Positions 24,401 through 46,496 of a stretch of 64,000 nucleotides of DNA are shown piece after piece. Each line of letters begins with the position of its first letter. Positions within the stretch are counted from its first letter, which is position 1. Below the pieces are notes generated by a model. That model made no database searches. It had not been told where the DNA came from and was given only the letters and a program-made list of their open reading frames with translations. Made by a program: the position numbers and the translations under genes. This DNA is from Macrotrachela quadricornifera. Lineage: Eukaryota; Rotifera; Eurotatoria; Philodinida; Philodinidae. The stretch lies in NCBI GenBank assembly GCA_022393335.1, contig JAJEKB010000382.1:506720-570719 (forward strand), written 5' to 3'.

Positions 24401-27400
24401 ATCGGTTATTTAAATAGAAAAGAAACTACTCAATTACATGACGGTTTTTTTCCATTAAATAGCAGTATAAATCAAACTATTTCATCATATCTATTCAATA
24501 TTTACAAATAAATTTATGATTTTTTTAATGTAATAGTGAGAAATTTTTTCGAAAAATCTTATCTAAAAATTACAAAGACTGTTTGACAAGACCTAGATAT
24601 ATTAAGAATAGAATAGTACAATAATTTTACAATTCATTTATACATAAATGTCTAAAAGAAACTAATTATTAATCAAATCATATCTATGAACTCACACTAT
24701 AACCTATTATTATAAATGTCAAAATCAAACTAACGATTAATAAATGTCATATATAATTCAACTATGCTTAAATAAATCATTATTTGAAATAAAACAAAAA
24801 AATACCTTTATGTTCTGGAGCACTACTTATACTAAATGGATGCCATTCAAAATTAGCTACTGCTGGAATATTTATATAAATATAATCTCCTGGTTTATAT
24901 GTAAATTTTCGTGGTTTATTAATAACTAAATGAATAACCTAAGAAAAACAAAAAATAAATAAAATTAAAAAAAAAAAAAAAAATTAATACTTGAGATGGT
25001 AATAAAATTGCTTCCATAATATATGTTTCACCATGTTTATATGAACGTGATTTACGATATCGTAAAACTTTTTCAATAATATATAATACTCCAGGAACTA
25101 ATAACCATTTCCAAAATCGTGGTCCATGTAAAAGCATTATAATTAACCATGGTAGTGTCAACATATGACACCAATAAAATAACTAAATAATAATAAAAAG
25201 CAAAAAAAAATTTTATTTTGATAAACTAAATGTTTTATTTTACTTGAAAATGACCACGTTTTCGTACGAATGGTAAACACATTATATAAATAAGTGCACC
25301 TAATAATAATTCAACTATACCTGTTATATAACCAAATCCTAATTTAAATGTAAAAAGTGCATCAACATAACGGTGATATGTAAGACGATATGCTTCTAAA
25401 AATAAAATATTTAATATAAGAATTTATGAAATACAAAAATTAATTCTTACTACAACGAAGTGCACATAAATTTTCAGTATAAAAATTATTCCAATTACCA
25501 CCACAACCAAGATAACCAAATGGAATACATTGATTTATTACAGAATCAAATCGATAACGTTTTGTTAATAACATAGGATTATTTAATGTTTGATTATATA
25601 GAATATCTTGATTACTATCACTATCACATGGAGTACCAATATCTTCTGTTAATGAACAAACATAAAATACATAAGCTACAAAAATAAATAAAAAATAAAA
25701 TATGAAAATTATTTTTCATAATAAAATAAACCTAAATAAGCTAAATGTGCTACTGTATGTAAAATTGTTTCAATCATAATAATAATTCCCATAGTTTTAT
25801 GTATATCAATATGATGATCCAGTGGAAGAAGAATACTACCACCTTTTGATCTTAACCATGTTATATGTTTACGAAGCATTAATACGAGCATTAAAACACA
25901 ATTAAAATTAAGCATACCACCTTAAAGAAAAGAGTAAAAATTAAATAATTTAAAGATAATAAAGAATTTTTGTTTTTGTTACCATTTAATCGAGCGATTA
26001 CAATAAAAAAGTGAGCACGTTCGTGACCAACATAAAAATGTAGAACACTAATACAAATACAGGTACATATAAATGAATATAATGACCAAAAGAATATTAA
26101 ACCGATATTGTTTCGTATCCAAGCACGAAGTGTTGATGAACGTATATGACCTGTACCTAATGATGCAGATTTTGGTCGAATCCAACTACTTGTGCTACAA
26201 TAAATAGAAAAAAATAATACAATACAGTAAAATTTTTTTTGCAACGAACACTTTATAATTATGAATGATTTCAAGTTTGACAGAACATATTTTTGGAAAT
26301 GTATTTTCTTTATTGTAGGCATCTACTTATGAGGGAACTCCCAAGGTATCCAATGAGTTTAACTTTTATCTTTTGACCATAATTAGATTTCAGTGAAATA
26401 TAAAAAAAGCTGTAAAGAATTTGGACTCTTGTGGCTTTATTCCCAAGATTTCGAGTTTTTAAGAGATTTTCTAAAAAATTCGATATTTTAAGAACAAAGT
26501 CACAAGGATCCAAATTCTTTACAACTTTTTTATATTTCACCGAAGTCTACTTATGATCAAAAGATAAAAGCTAAATTCATTGGTCATCTTGAGAGGTTCC
26601 CTCATTAGTTTGAATAGTGAACGCTATTTTATACAGCTTCTCTGACCATGAGCAAGTACATGGAGTATTTTCTTTCATATACTTTTAATATCTACGAATG
26701 AATACATTTTTATAAATCATGTGTTAACTTTCTAGTATGAATACTATGGTATAACGGTGTTTTTATTTACTCTCAGTAGTATTAACGTGCTATAGATTAA
26801 TTAAAACGATTTTCTATCTGTATGTAAATGTTATCGATTTCTGAAGAGTCCTTTATATGACATATAGTGAATCTATTATTTGATTTTATTTTTATCATAT
26901 ACGCATGTTATTACATTTTGTAAAGAGATTAATGAAATATCAAAGAAAGAAAAGAAAAATTTAATGAATAGAATAATTAACAAAATAAATCTTACTATCG
27001 AAATCTTACCACTAACATACTCTTTATTAATAATTTTTTTTGAGATCTATTACAATAAGATAATAATTCTTTTCATTATATTTATCTGTTTCTAATTAGT
27101 ACATATATAAGATGTTAAAAAATCTTTTCTCCGCTACTGTCCCATCTTAAGGTCAAATCATTTCTATACCTAATTGAAGCGCTTCAAAAACTAGATTTAT
27201 TGGTATTAAATAGTGAGAGTTATCAAAACCTTTTAATATCGAACCTGAGAAATATTCAGAAATTTTATACTTTTTTTAACATAAAAGTTAAGAAACCAGC
27301 GATTTAAAAATCGAGTGAGATTTTTACATAGTTCGATAGAGCTTGTCGAGCTCTACAAAACTGTATACATGGAAAAATTTTTAAACCAAGTTTTTGGAAT

Positions 27401-28950
27401 AAAAAGTTCAAAAGACTACTTGAGAAATCCCAAAAATAATGTTTAAAAAATTCGTTTTCTCAATAAAAATAACTTTTTTCGTTATTTATGTTACCTCAGA
27501 CATTTCGAAATATATTCATTAGACGCAGCTACATCGAATGGACATATTTCGAACGTAAAGGTATTTTAATATCCTGTATATAATAGATAAATGTTTTTAC
27601 CTAAGTGAAAGTACTTTAAATAAATGTTCATTTCGTTGAAATGCATTTGATAATTCTTCAAAATTAATATCACCTGATTGATCAACATCAGTTTCTTGAA
27701 ATAAAGTAGCAGTTAATTCGGCTAATGTTTCCTCTATATCAAGTGAAGGTGATTGTTCAAGAAAACAACGGAGTAATAATTTTAATTCATCAAAATCAAT
27801 TGATCCATCACCTAAAATAATTTTTAGTTTTTTTTATTTAATTCAATTTTATATTTACAAACCATCACGATCAAATATTTTAAAAAGATATTCAACTTTT
27901 TCATTATCACTTGCTTCAACAATAAATTCTAAATTTCGAATAAATTTATCTAATGTTAATAGACCAGTTTTATCTGTATCCAAATAATCAAATAAACAAT
28001 CAGCTAATTCAGGCTATAAAATAATAATATTTATTAAAATAATTAATTTAAAGTTTTGTTTTTTTTTAAATAATTATAATACATACTACTTTAAAATAAA
28101 AACTTTTCTTAAATGTTTCAAGATCCATACTATCTTCTATTTGATTTCCATTATGTGTTGTATTACGACGTTTACTAACTGCTATATGAAATTGATATGT
28201 AAGCCATGAAAGCCATTTAGTATCTGTTGAAAGACTTTAAATAAATAGAATATTAAATATATATATATATATATATAAATTAAAATATAATTTAAACAAA
28301 CTTAGAAACAGTTCGAAGTACATCAGTAAATTCCATTATACTTAAGGACTTTGTTTCATCAGTAAATAGTAAAGCAAATTCTCGTTGTAACTATAAAATA
28401 AAAAATCAAGAAAATTTCATTGTGTCTTATACATTGATTAACTACATACAGATGTATCTTCAAATAATATACAAAAATCATTTATAGTAAGTGAATCATA
28501 TCCACGTGAAACACGTCTAAAAGCACGTCTAAATTGTTCAAGTGTTCGAATGTCTTTTATGCGATTAGATATTCTGCAAATATATACATATATATGAACA
28601 AATGTTTGTTGAGAAAAAATAAATGCAAATATCATGTAGACATACTCGGCCACTTTATATATAGATCCAATCCATTCAGATTCGGTGAGTAACCCGCTTG
28701 AATCACGATCGAACAAACAAAAGAGCGTCTCCAACAATAGCTGAGAACAAAATAAAATAAAACAAAAGATCATATTTCGTAAGTATTAAAAAAAGACCAA
28801 GACAAAAGATATATGAGAATTTATTCATACATGTTGTCGTAAAAGATGCATAAGTTCTTGGAAGTTTATATGTGTACGACCGATTAATTGTCCTTGCCAT
28901 CGTTGTATAAGAGCTTCTTTATTTGATGAAATAATACTTTTTCGTGTCAT
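21427..28950 (-). CDS. NOX5: NADPH oxidase 5 (EF-hand NOX) with Kunitz insertion
   Basis: Seventeen exons (5' to 3': 28831-28950, 28646-28740, 28450-28573, 28302-28390, 28087-28234, 27863-28013, 27601-27811, 25983-26194, 25732-25920, 25451-25675, 25244-25395, 24991-25182, 24806-24938, 23166-23917, 22881-23087, 22551-22832, 21427-21558) sum to 1137 codons. The N-terminal third has calcium-binding EF-hands (DRDSSGLLTESE, DTDKTGLLTLDK, DRDGDGSIDFDE, DVDQSGDINFEE) plus one degenerate hand. Then follow six membrane helices with haem His pairs (HKTM..LHTVAH; WCHM..LLHGP), the FAD motif HPFSISS, and NADPH motifs IDGPYG, AGIGVTPFASIL and FYCGPPSLSTEL. NOX5 makes superoxide in response to calcium. A six-Cys Kunitz domain sits in the TM3-TM4 loop, and about 170 polar residues separate the FAD and NADPH parts. 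A 3' splice acceptor lies one base before the ATG. Confidence 0.95.
25451..25675 (-). other. Kunitz/BPTI domain exon inside NOX5
   Basis: The exon encodes about residues 447-521. The Cys spacing is C-x9-C-x32-C-x7-C-x12-C-x3-C, and the signature FGYLGCGGNWNNF is intact. The last three gaps equal those of BPTI; the segment between the second and third Cys is about 17 residues longer, and the residue after the second Cys is Asp rather than Lys/Arg, so classical trypsin inhibition looks doubtful. Both splice phases keep frame with TM3 (HTVAHLAYL) and TM4 (GYITGIVELLLG), so the domain would face outside. Confidence 0.85.
26330..26604. mobile_element. Foldback MITE in NOX5 intron, TTA target duplication
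   Basis: A 275-bp block whose two ends are inverted (TGAGGGAAC... and ...GTTCCCTCA). The complementarity extends inward for roughly 100 bp per arm: for example TCTTTTGACCATAA at 26369 faces TTATGATCAAAAGA at 26551, and GTAAAGAATTTGGA faces TCCAAATTCTTTAC. TTA directly flanks both ends. The TWA-type 3-bp duplication fits PIF/Harbinger-derived MITEs; a TA-targeting mariner-type element is the alternative. No coding capacity. It lies in the 26195-27600 intron of NOX5. Confidence 0.72.
26605..27600. other. Rest of large NOX5 intron with small palindromes
   Basis: No exon recognised. The segment has a perfect 14-bp palindrome TTGAAGCGCTTCAA near 27175 and a short hairpin TAGAGCT-x5-AGCTCTA near 27337, which may be remains of another element. 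The open frame 26880-27095 on the plus strand is AT-rich and unsupported. Confidence 0.4.
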
Positions 28951-30742
28951 TCTACGTTTGTTAAGAATTGATATGATATTCAAACAGTGATTTTATATGA
29001 TTTTCTCTCTTTCGTTCTATAACATTCTTTATATTATTGGTAACATTAGACCGATAGGACGATAATCATTATAGCAAACGTTATAATAATTTACTTTTCA
29101 TATAATATTGTTCTATGAATGATTAGACAAAATGAAATAAAAGCGGTATAACTATTGATAACAATCTTCGATTATTTAGTTATCATTTTCACTTTAAGTT
29201 TAAAAGGTGTATTCTTTTGTTATAGAAATTTTCAATTAGCATATGATTATTGTTTATTCATACATTCTTTGCTTTAATTGTCATATTGTTTTTATTCTTC
29301 TATATTATGAAAACATTATATAAAGTTCTAAATTTATTTAAAATTGGAAAAAAATCATGAAAACTATTAAAATAAATATTTAAGAAAGTTAGTTTTTTTA
29401 TCTGTATGAATTAAGTTTTATATACAAATTCTTTTAGTTTTATTTATAATATATGATTATGATTTTATTCGTTCCTTACTGACGATTATTTGAATTATAG
29501 AAGGTTATTTAGGACATTTAATGAAAACAGGCGACTGTTTCTTTTTCACTCTCTTTTCTACTGAATAATTTCTGACCATTGTCAAATATCTTTTATTTAT
29601 TATAAATAGAGCAAAAATCATCTATTCTTTAAATAAATAAATATTAATAGAATATTTCATTATTTTGAATTTAATAATTCAAAAAATTAAAAAAATACTA
29701 AGCGTAAGTAAATCATGTGATAAAAATCATTACTGAAGATATAACATCGATTACTATATATTTTTTGTTTTCAATAAAATAATTTCATGTTTGCTAAGTT
29801 GAAGATTTTAATATGAAAAATTTAATATTCCACAAATACAATAGGAAATGAACTTATAATAAAGAGATTTTACTGTCATTTGAATGATTAATTCAATGAA
29901 GTATAAAAACTTTTTTCAAAGTAGATAAATTTATTTTTTATTTAATTAGGAGATATTGTTGCATATTATTTATATATTTATCAATAGAACAATTTATTTC
30001 TTTGGTCTTGTATATTATATTTTCAGTAAAATTTTCTTTTCAGAAAAACAAAACAAAACAAAACAAAACATAAATCATCTCTCAATTTGAATTTTGACAT
30101 CATTGTCTCTAATTCACACACACACACACTCTCTCTCTCTCTGCTTAAGAAAAAAAGATTCAAGATTTTATGTGTCATGGACATTGAAAACAACCACAAG
30201 ACGACAAAAAAAAAGAAAAAGAATTTTGACAATTAGAAAATGTCCATCATGAAGAAAGGAAAAGCAAACCAAAACATTGAATAATCAATGTGTTGCAAGA
30301 GTACAAAAAGAGAGAAAACAAAAAGAAAACAAAAACGAATTTTGACAAATAAAGACAACTATATGCATTGCGCAAGACACATACAAAGAAAAAAAAGAAA
30401 GGATACACTCAATTATTATTATTCATCTTTTTTATTTTCAAAAGTTTACATACAACATAAGGAACCGGTGCTCGGTGACTTTTGTTGTCGATATAGATAG
30501 ACAAAATCTGTTGGTATTTGTTGTTTTTGAGCTGTTGAATATAGAAAAGGAAAACGACAGACAGAATTATACGAAAAAGCAATAAATGCGCACAAAAGAC
30601 GACATCAAAAACTGAAAAAGAAAAATGAAGAAGAGAAATATAAACACCGGTCATGGAGAAAGAGAGAGAGCAAAACATTCGATTTTCTATGTAAGATCTA
30701 TTTAAACATATATATATATATATAAGTCAATTGTTGTTTTCT
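28951..30742. other. Intergenic between NOX5 and MEIS
   Basis: No protein gene is seen. The NOX5 promoter side is very AT-rich. The right part, from about 30000, probably contains the MEIS 3' UTR and is purine-rich on the plus strand. Open frames at 30023-30678 on both strands overlap simple repeats and have no domain features. Confidence 0.5.
30115..30143. repeat. CA/CT compound microsatellite
   Basis: An uninterrupted run of CA dinucleotides passes directly into CT dinucleotides, in the presumed MEIS 3' flank. Confidence 0.9.
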
Positions 30743-39649
<8,907 letters not shown>

Positions 39650-42600
39650 TGATCTATCGAAATCGACGTGTTCAAGACGACATGACTAATTTACTTGTCG
39701 GTTAGACGAAGACGACTAGTGATAGATGGATGAATGGGTGAAGATCATCATTCATTAAACAAGACAGCGCAGTTGTTTTCTTCGTTTTTTTTTTTCTTTT
39801 TTTTTTCTCTCTATCTATAACTATCAGTCTTGTCTCGTGCCTATTTACGTCTTGGTTGTCGGGTCGTAGCGTGTAATGGATACGCTTTATATCTGTCGAA
39901 TTTAATAGGAATATGTGACGTGATCGATGTGTGTGATTTGATAGATTTCTGGATGTCAATCTTTATCCGCAAGCGCAAACGTCTCACCTTTTCGCACTTT
40001 CTCTCGTTCTCTCTTTTCTATGCACAACACAAAAAAAAAAGAACGAGTCAGAGAGACAGAGAGAAAGAGAGAAGAGAAAAATAGAGGCTGTTGCTCACAG
40101 AAAGGGAGAAAAACTGACGACGAAACAAGCGAACACTTGTAATTGCTCTTAATGTGAACGGTTACTCTCGACCAGTCAGCTAGCGAGTTGCTCTTTTTCT
40201 CTTCTTATTTTTTTTTCTTTCTTCTCTTTAGGCGAAGAAAAAAAAGGATTTTCTTCTTTTGCTTATATGCTGATGGGCGATTATATATATATATATATGC
40301 GTGTCTACGAGAACAAGCAAAAAGGCGAGTGTTGGCGGGTATTGTCGACAACGAGACATATAGAGAAAGAAAACGTTTGCAGGTTCGAGATTGGGCAAGA
40401 TAAAAAAAAAGTACTACAGCCAGTGTGTCGCATGCAGAAATAAAAGAAAGGAAGAGAGAGAGAGAGAGAAGGGAAATAGAGGAAGCAAGCTCAATTCATT
40501 GTGATGTCGTACTGAAAAACTTTTTCTTCTTTTTCTTTTTCTGTTTTTTTTTCCTACTATAAAGATCTCTCATATAAAAAAAAAAGGGAATTGGCGGGTG
40601 AACGAAAGATTATTATTAACGCTTCGACTCACACTTGTAGTGAGTTCTTCTGTTTCTGTTAGAATCATGATGAAATGAACTGGCACTTGGACGGAAAAGG
40701 GTGGAGAAGAAATCGGCATTGATGTTGCCATCGGCAGAAGTAGAGCATATCACATCCAATCAAAATTCAGACGAAGATTGATTGGTAGACGACGATGTGA
40801 CGTGCGACATGTCAAAAAAAAAAGAGAAAAAAAAAGAAGATATTAAGTAAGAAAATATAATAAAAAGTTAAAATATAATTCTCATCAGTAGCTAAGCGAG
40901 TTTTCAGAAACTATGTTAGCTTAAATGTTAAAAATATTAAATAGTGATCAGAAATGAATTCATTACAATTATTGTTTATCATTTTCAATACATTTTTTTT
41001 CTCGATTTTATGATTTGATTTCACGGCAATCTGTCTGTAAAAACATAAGAGCTTTTTAATAATATCATAGAATAATCATTAATCATGATTTTATGACAAA
41101 CATAGTTATTGTTATCAAATGAAATCAACAAAACATACTCATTTTTGCTTGTTTTTTCTCAATTATAAATTTAAAAAAAATAATACTAATGAATATCTAA
41201 AAGCTATAATATACGAAATAATCTTGTCTATATTATTTTCGAATAATACTTGAACTATTGATTATGCTTAAAATTAAGAAGCTAACTAGATCTTTCTTTT
41301 TTTTTACTATCAATCAAATTCAATCAAAAGATACAATGTATATGTGTGTGATGTTTAAAAGAATTCTTTTTTCTTGACATCTATACGTAATAAAAAATTA
41401 TTGTTACAATATATTCAATGCTTTTTCAATTGATTTTTCCTTGATAATGTTTTTATTTTATTTTATTTCTTTTATTAACATTTGATGAATATATATAAAT
41501 ATATATTGAACAGAATTTCTCGTGTTCATTCATTCAAAAAGTCGAGCAAACTCATTTTCTTATGCTCGCTTCTTTTTTTTTCAAAGAGCAACCATGACAG
41601 CAATAAAAAAAACTTCTGTCTTTAGTCTTGTCGTCGTGCAACGCCATTTGTGTTCTCTAGAGAATTTCCACAACCCATCAATCTTTTGTTAAGCATAGTT
41701 CATTTGTTCAGTATATATATATATATGTGCTCCAAAAAAAAAAGAAGAATAAAGAAATACTGGCAAGCGGCATCTTTTTTAAGGATGCTCTGCATTCATT
41801 TTCTTCATCTGTTCCACATACATACACACATGCACAAATTCTAGTCATACGAATTTCGCGTTCCGGATCAATAAAAAATTCTGATGAATGCACGACAACA
41901 TTGAAATTAGTCATTATATACAAGCATAAACATCTTTTTCTTTTTCTCAAGGGTTCTTAACTAAAATCAAGTATCATTGATTCCTACTGATTTTGTCTAA
42001 TTAAGAAAAAGAAAACATTTAATGTTCAATCTCTTTTACTTAAGTCCATTATTCAATCGTTTATTTAGTGTTGATCGTTTTTCACACATACTTTGAATTA
42101 ATGGAATTTAACACTTACTCTTTTTGTATTAAGCATTTGTCTCTACTGATCTATTCACATGTACTTTGATCCTCTTCAATCTTTTTTTTTTCTTCTTTAT
42201 TCACCGTTTGTCGTGCATCGATAAACCATATCATGTTCAAACACATTCATCTATATGTAATCTGTAAGAGAAAAGTGAGCAAGTCTCCTATTCTCGCATT
42301 TTATATATATATATATCTCTATTGTATTCTTATATATATGGTTAAGAAAAATTATCGCCCGGTATGCGTCATTGCATTTTGATGATCTCATCATAGGAAA
42401 AAGACAATCAAGTGAGCGAGAAGGTGAGCTCAGCTATTTTACCTTCACATCTATTCATTATAATCGAGATCAACAAAAAAAAAGGCATGATGATTGATAG
42501 TGGACACAAACGACAGATCACAAATCCTCACAAAACAAGTGAACTTATGATTATTGCTATTCGATTATGCACATACCGTATTCTCCCACATCACACCAAA

Positions 42601-45585
42601 GTATATAGCGGTCTACTCAATTGATTATGCATATATTTTTAAATTTTTTATTCATTTGAATTTTCTTTTCGCACGTTATATAGAACACAAATTCACTTGA
42701 CTTTAACCAGTTGTCCATACAAAACAGATATTTGCCTGGCTATTATCGATAATACATAGTTGTGTCGGCAATTTTTTTTTCCTTTTTTCAAGAAAAAGGT
42801 GTCGGTCAATATAATATCATGAGAAAGCTGGTTTGCGTGTGCGGCTAGGATGGACTTAGCCTTTTTTTTTTCTCTTTATTTGACTATCTATCTTTGCTAA
42901 CATTAATTGTTGAAATACGCAAATGAGCATCGACATATGCACGTGCAAAATATTGGTCAACACAGTTAAAATGTCTTTGATGTGACAAATCTGATTTGGA
43001 TTAATCGAAACGAATATTTCCTTTTCTCATGAGAGACAGAATAAAGAAAATTTCTTGATGAATAATATACAATAATAAACGGAAGTGAACAGACAGATAC
43101 TTAATTTTTTTTTTCTTCTAGAGTATGTATCAAAATAAACTAATATTTGACTCTTAAATGATTTAACAATAATATTGTTTTAATATAACTAAATTTTCTT
43201 GATAAAAATCATAAAAATTGATAACTTAAAATGAAATTTATTCAGATATCCTCTCAATTTTTGACATATACTTCAAATTGAAACAAAAGTGAATAAAACT
43301 ATACGAATTCTAATAGACTAAATTGTACATTATACTGTATACTAGTAACGGCAGTATAGTTAATGCTTATCATATTCATTGTTTCATCGAATTATAAGTA
43401 TACTTGTATGATGAAGTGCTAACAATATTTGTTTTCATGACAAACATGAAAACAAACGATCAAATATGTTCTATATTAATAATTCTAGAAAAACTAAAGA
43501 TAAGATTAAATAGTATTATCTATTTATTAGCACTTTTTATATTATTTATCAAATTATTATGATTAATAATTTGTTAATCAGTATAATGATTATTCAATAA
43601 AAATAATTTTAATCATAATTATATGATGAAATATTGCATTGATGAGTAAACTTAATAGTAGATTTTAGGATTTTCTTTTTGAGAAAAAGTTTACAGTATG
43701 TTTTTATTGACAACATCGAAAGATTTATGCTCTATACTCAATATTGTTTCATATCTAAGAACTAAAAAGAAATTGAAAGAATAGTTTAATGCTTGCTAAT
43801 AAAATATAGATTTATTAACTATTAATCTAAGTGTTCTACATATGGAAATACGTGGAAAATGAACGGAATATCAATCATCATTATATATGTGTAAATGTTC
43901 CTTTTTTATTGAAGAAAAAAATAATTAAATATTGTTAGAAATGAATTTTTGATGCAATATTAAGTTTAGAAAAGTTAATGCGATTATTGATGCTAATAAT
44001 AAAACCTTAAGAAGTAAAAAGAAAAGTTTTTCAATTTAGAAAAATTAATTCTATTTATTTAAAAATAAATAATAAATAAAACGTAGAGATTATTCCAAAG
44101 AGTAAAATAAATTTTAAGATCTCTTTTAATTTATAATGATTGCTTTGATTCAGATCTACAACAAGTCACATTTTCAAAAATGATTTTCTTGAATTTCTTT
44201 TGAATACATCTTGTATTGTGTTTGACTGCATTTAGTCAATTCAAAAACCTTTATTTTCCTTATTTGATAATAAGAATGTATTAAATTTTTTTCTTCTAAT
44301 CTAATATAGTTATCAATGTAATCAACTATTTCTTGTTAATTAAAATAAAAATTATTTGATAAGCCGGCATTCTTGATATACAGTTCTTAAAACAATAGAA
44401 AATAATGGTCAAATTGTTCTAATTACTATTTTTCTTTTCGACTTATACCATATTAAATAAATATTTATTAGTTATAACTTATTATACAAATTCAACATAA
44501 TGATCATTCAAATACGCAAAGTTTCCAAACTGAAATCTTCTAATACTAAATAGTAATGATATTTACTGGCGACGTTCATTAATTTCAAGTCTATCTTCGA
44601 ACATGATATCTATTTCACAGAATGTAGAATATCAGAAACATGATTTTACGCTTATATATATTGCTGTTCTTCTGACTTTCAACTGAAGTTGTTATCGGTA
44701 ATTGTTACCGACTAATCTAAAATTTTATTTCATTTTTACGTTTTTTTTTTATTCAAAAAATTGACCATAAAAGTGTTCCTTCGCAAATTTAACTCTATCT
44801 CTATGAGGTAACATATATTACATCATACTATTGAGTAAAATTTATTAGATTCTACTTAATATATATTATCAATTTCCTTTGACATTGTGTTAGATTATCA
44901 AAGTAAACTTGAATAATTGTTTACACTTGCAATTTACCATAGATTTATCCATACTTTTCCAAGTATTTATAGAACATAGTTTGAATTAACATACAAAATA
45001 ATGAAGAGAGTATAGCGCGAAAGATTACTTAATCAATTTACAAAGCTAATATAGTCTACTGTTGATCGATATGCAATCAGAGAGGCAAAATAAATAAGAG
45101 ATAAATAATATTAATCAAGGGATTAATTTGGTGGTAGTAGGATTCAAAAAGTGAAGAATAACTAGTGCTGATTCGATCCGGTTCAATCATTTAGATCAAC
45201 ATCGATATTAACAATGCAGAAATTCTACTACTTATAAGCCTAATTTATTGTTCAATATATTTTATTTTGAAGTAGAACATAACATATATTTTGCTGCTCA
45301 TAAATTCAGAAAGAAAATTGAGCATAAGATGCATAAAATCTCTCAAGTCTATATAATGTCAAGAAGTTCTATGTAGTTTCACAGCATTTTGAACAATTGT
45401 CAATTTCGAAAGTTTATCACATATCATCAACTACTACAGAAAAGTGAGAACGCGACATAATGTAGAAAATTTTTGAATATATATCTACAAAAGAAAAAAG
45501 AATTATTATTTTATTAATCAACATACAAAACAAAATTTGTTCTTTTAAAACATAATTAGAATTAAAAAGAAAGAAAATTTTCAAT
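39650..45585. other. About 5.9 kb gene-free region upstream of MEIS
   Basis: No supported gene on either strand. The first ~1.2 kb (39650-40850) is richer in GC, CT/GA tracts and CG dinucleotides than the rest and is the likely MEIS promoter and 5' UTR region. The remainder is AT-rich. Open frames at 39830-40403, 41650-41960 and 42412-42624 lack domain motifs. The region probably holds cis-regulatory DNA of MEIS, by analogy with other MEIS loci. Confidence 0.5.
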
Positions 45586-46496
45586 TTATTTTGTATCTAA
45601 TCGTCTTTCACGTTCCATTACTGAATCAGCAAAAGTAATTACATAAGTTGTACCACGTTGTCCTTGATGTGTAAGAACTTTACATGTCTAGATTTTAAAA
45701 AATAAATATAATAATTCTTATAATAATTTATATATAATACTACATACAAAACCACTAGTACATAAAATACCTTCAACAATACCAGCGACAAATGACGCAC
45801 AGTTTAAACTACCTTAATAAATAAAAAAAATTTTTTTTTTTTGTTAATTTTTAATTATTTCGAATACCTTTATCTTTAGGAACAGAAATAAATTTATTAA
45901 TAAGACATTCACGTTCAATAATATAATCTTAATAAATATATATATATATAATAGATATAAGTAAATTTTAATACATACAAACATTTGGTTCTTCTGCATG
46001 TTGTTCAAGATGATCAGCTTCACGATTAAATAAAAACTATTAAATAATAATAGACTTCAAATAATTTTTCTATTTTATTTTTATTTTATTTACTTTCCAA
46101 AATGCTTTTTGAATAAATACAAGCATTGAAGTAAGCCGTACTTCACGTTTATCTTTTCCAACACGTAAAAAATATAAATCAAGTATTCGAACACCAACAT
46201 GTTTACCAAAATCAGCAAGTCTATTTTATTTTTAATATATATATATATACATTTGAAATTTAATTAAAAAAACAAAAAATTACTTATTTTGAAGATCATG
46301 TATATTATCAACACGATTCTGTGAATATTGTACCATTTCGGAAAATAGTAAAGCAAATGTACTTAAATTAGCCTTTAAAAAAATTGTAAAAAATATTATT
46401 TTCAATATAAATATTTTTACAAAAAAAATTTACATCTCCTTTTGTTTTTTGTAAAGATCGATCTAAAGCTGATGATTTTATACGTGATGATTGCAT
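45586..46496 (-). CDS. TRAPPC5: TRAPP complex subunit 5
   Basis: Seven short exons (46434-46496, 46284-46372, 46094-46220, 45979-46036, 45868-45927, 45748-45812, 45586-45687) give 187 residues, about the family's usual length. Recognisable family stretches are STFALLFSEMVQYSQNRV, GVRILDL, READHLEQ, YYIIERECLINKFISVPKD, LNCASFVAGIVEGIL and the C-terminal V-x-x-x-HQGQRGTTYVI. TRAPPC5 is a core subunit of the TRAPP tethering and Rab-activating complexes at the ER and Golgi. A pyrimidine-rich acceptor (TTTTCTATTTATAG) ends 33 nt before the ATG. Introns are 50-60 bp. Confidence 0.93.

Noticed and set aside
25451..25675. Kunitz exon as a separate gene inside a NOX5 intron
   Set aside because: It has no start or stop of its own, and its splice phases match the flanking NOX5 exons exactly (G|CT and A|AA codons restored).
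39830..42624. Several 60-85 codon frames upstream of MEIS
   Set aside because: Low-complexity content, no domain-like motifs, overlapping on both strands, and no splice or start support.
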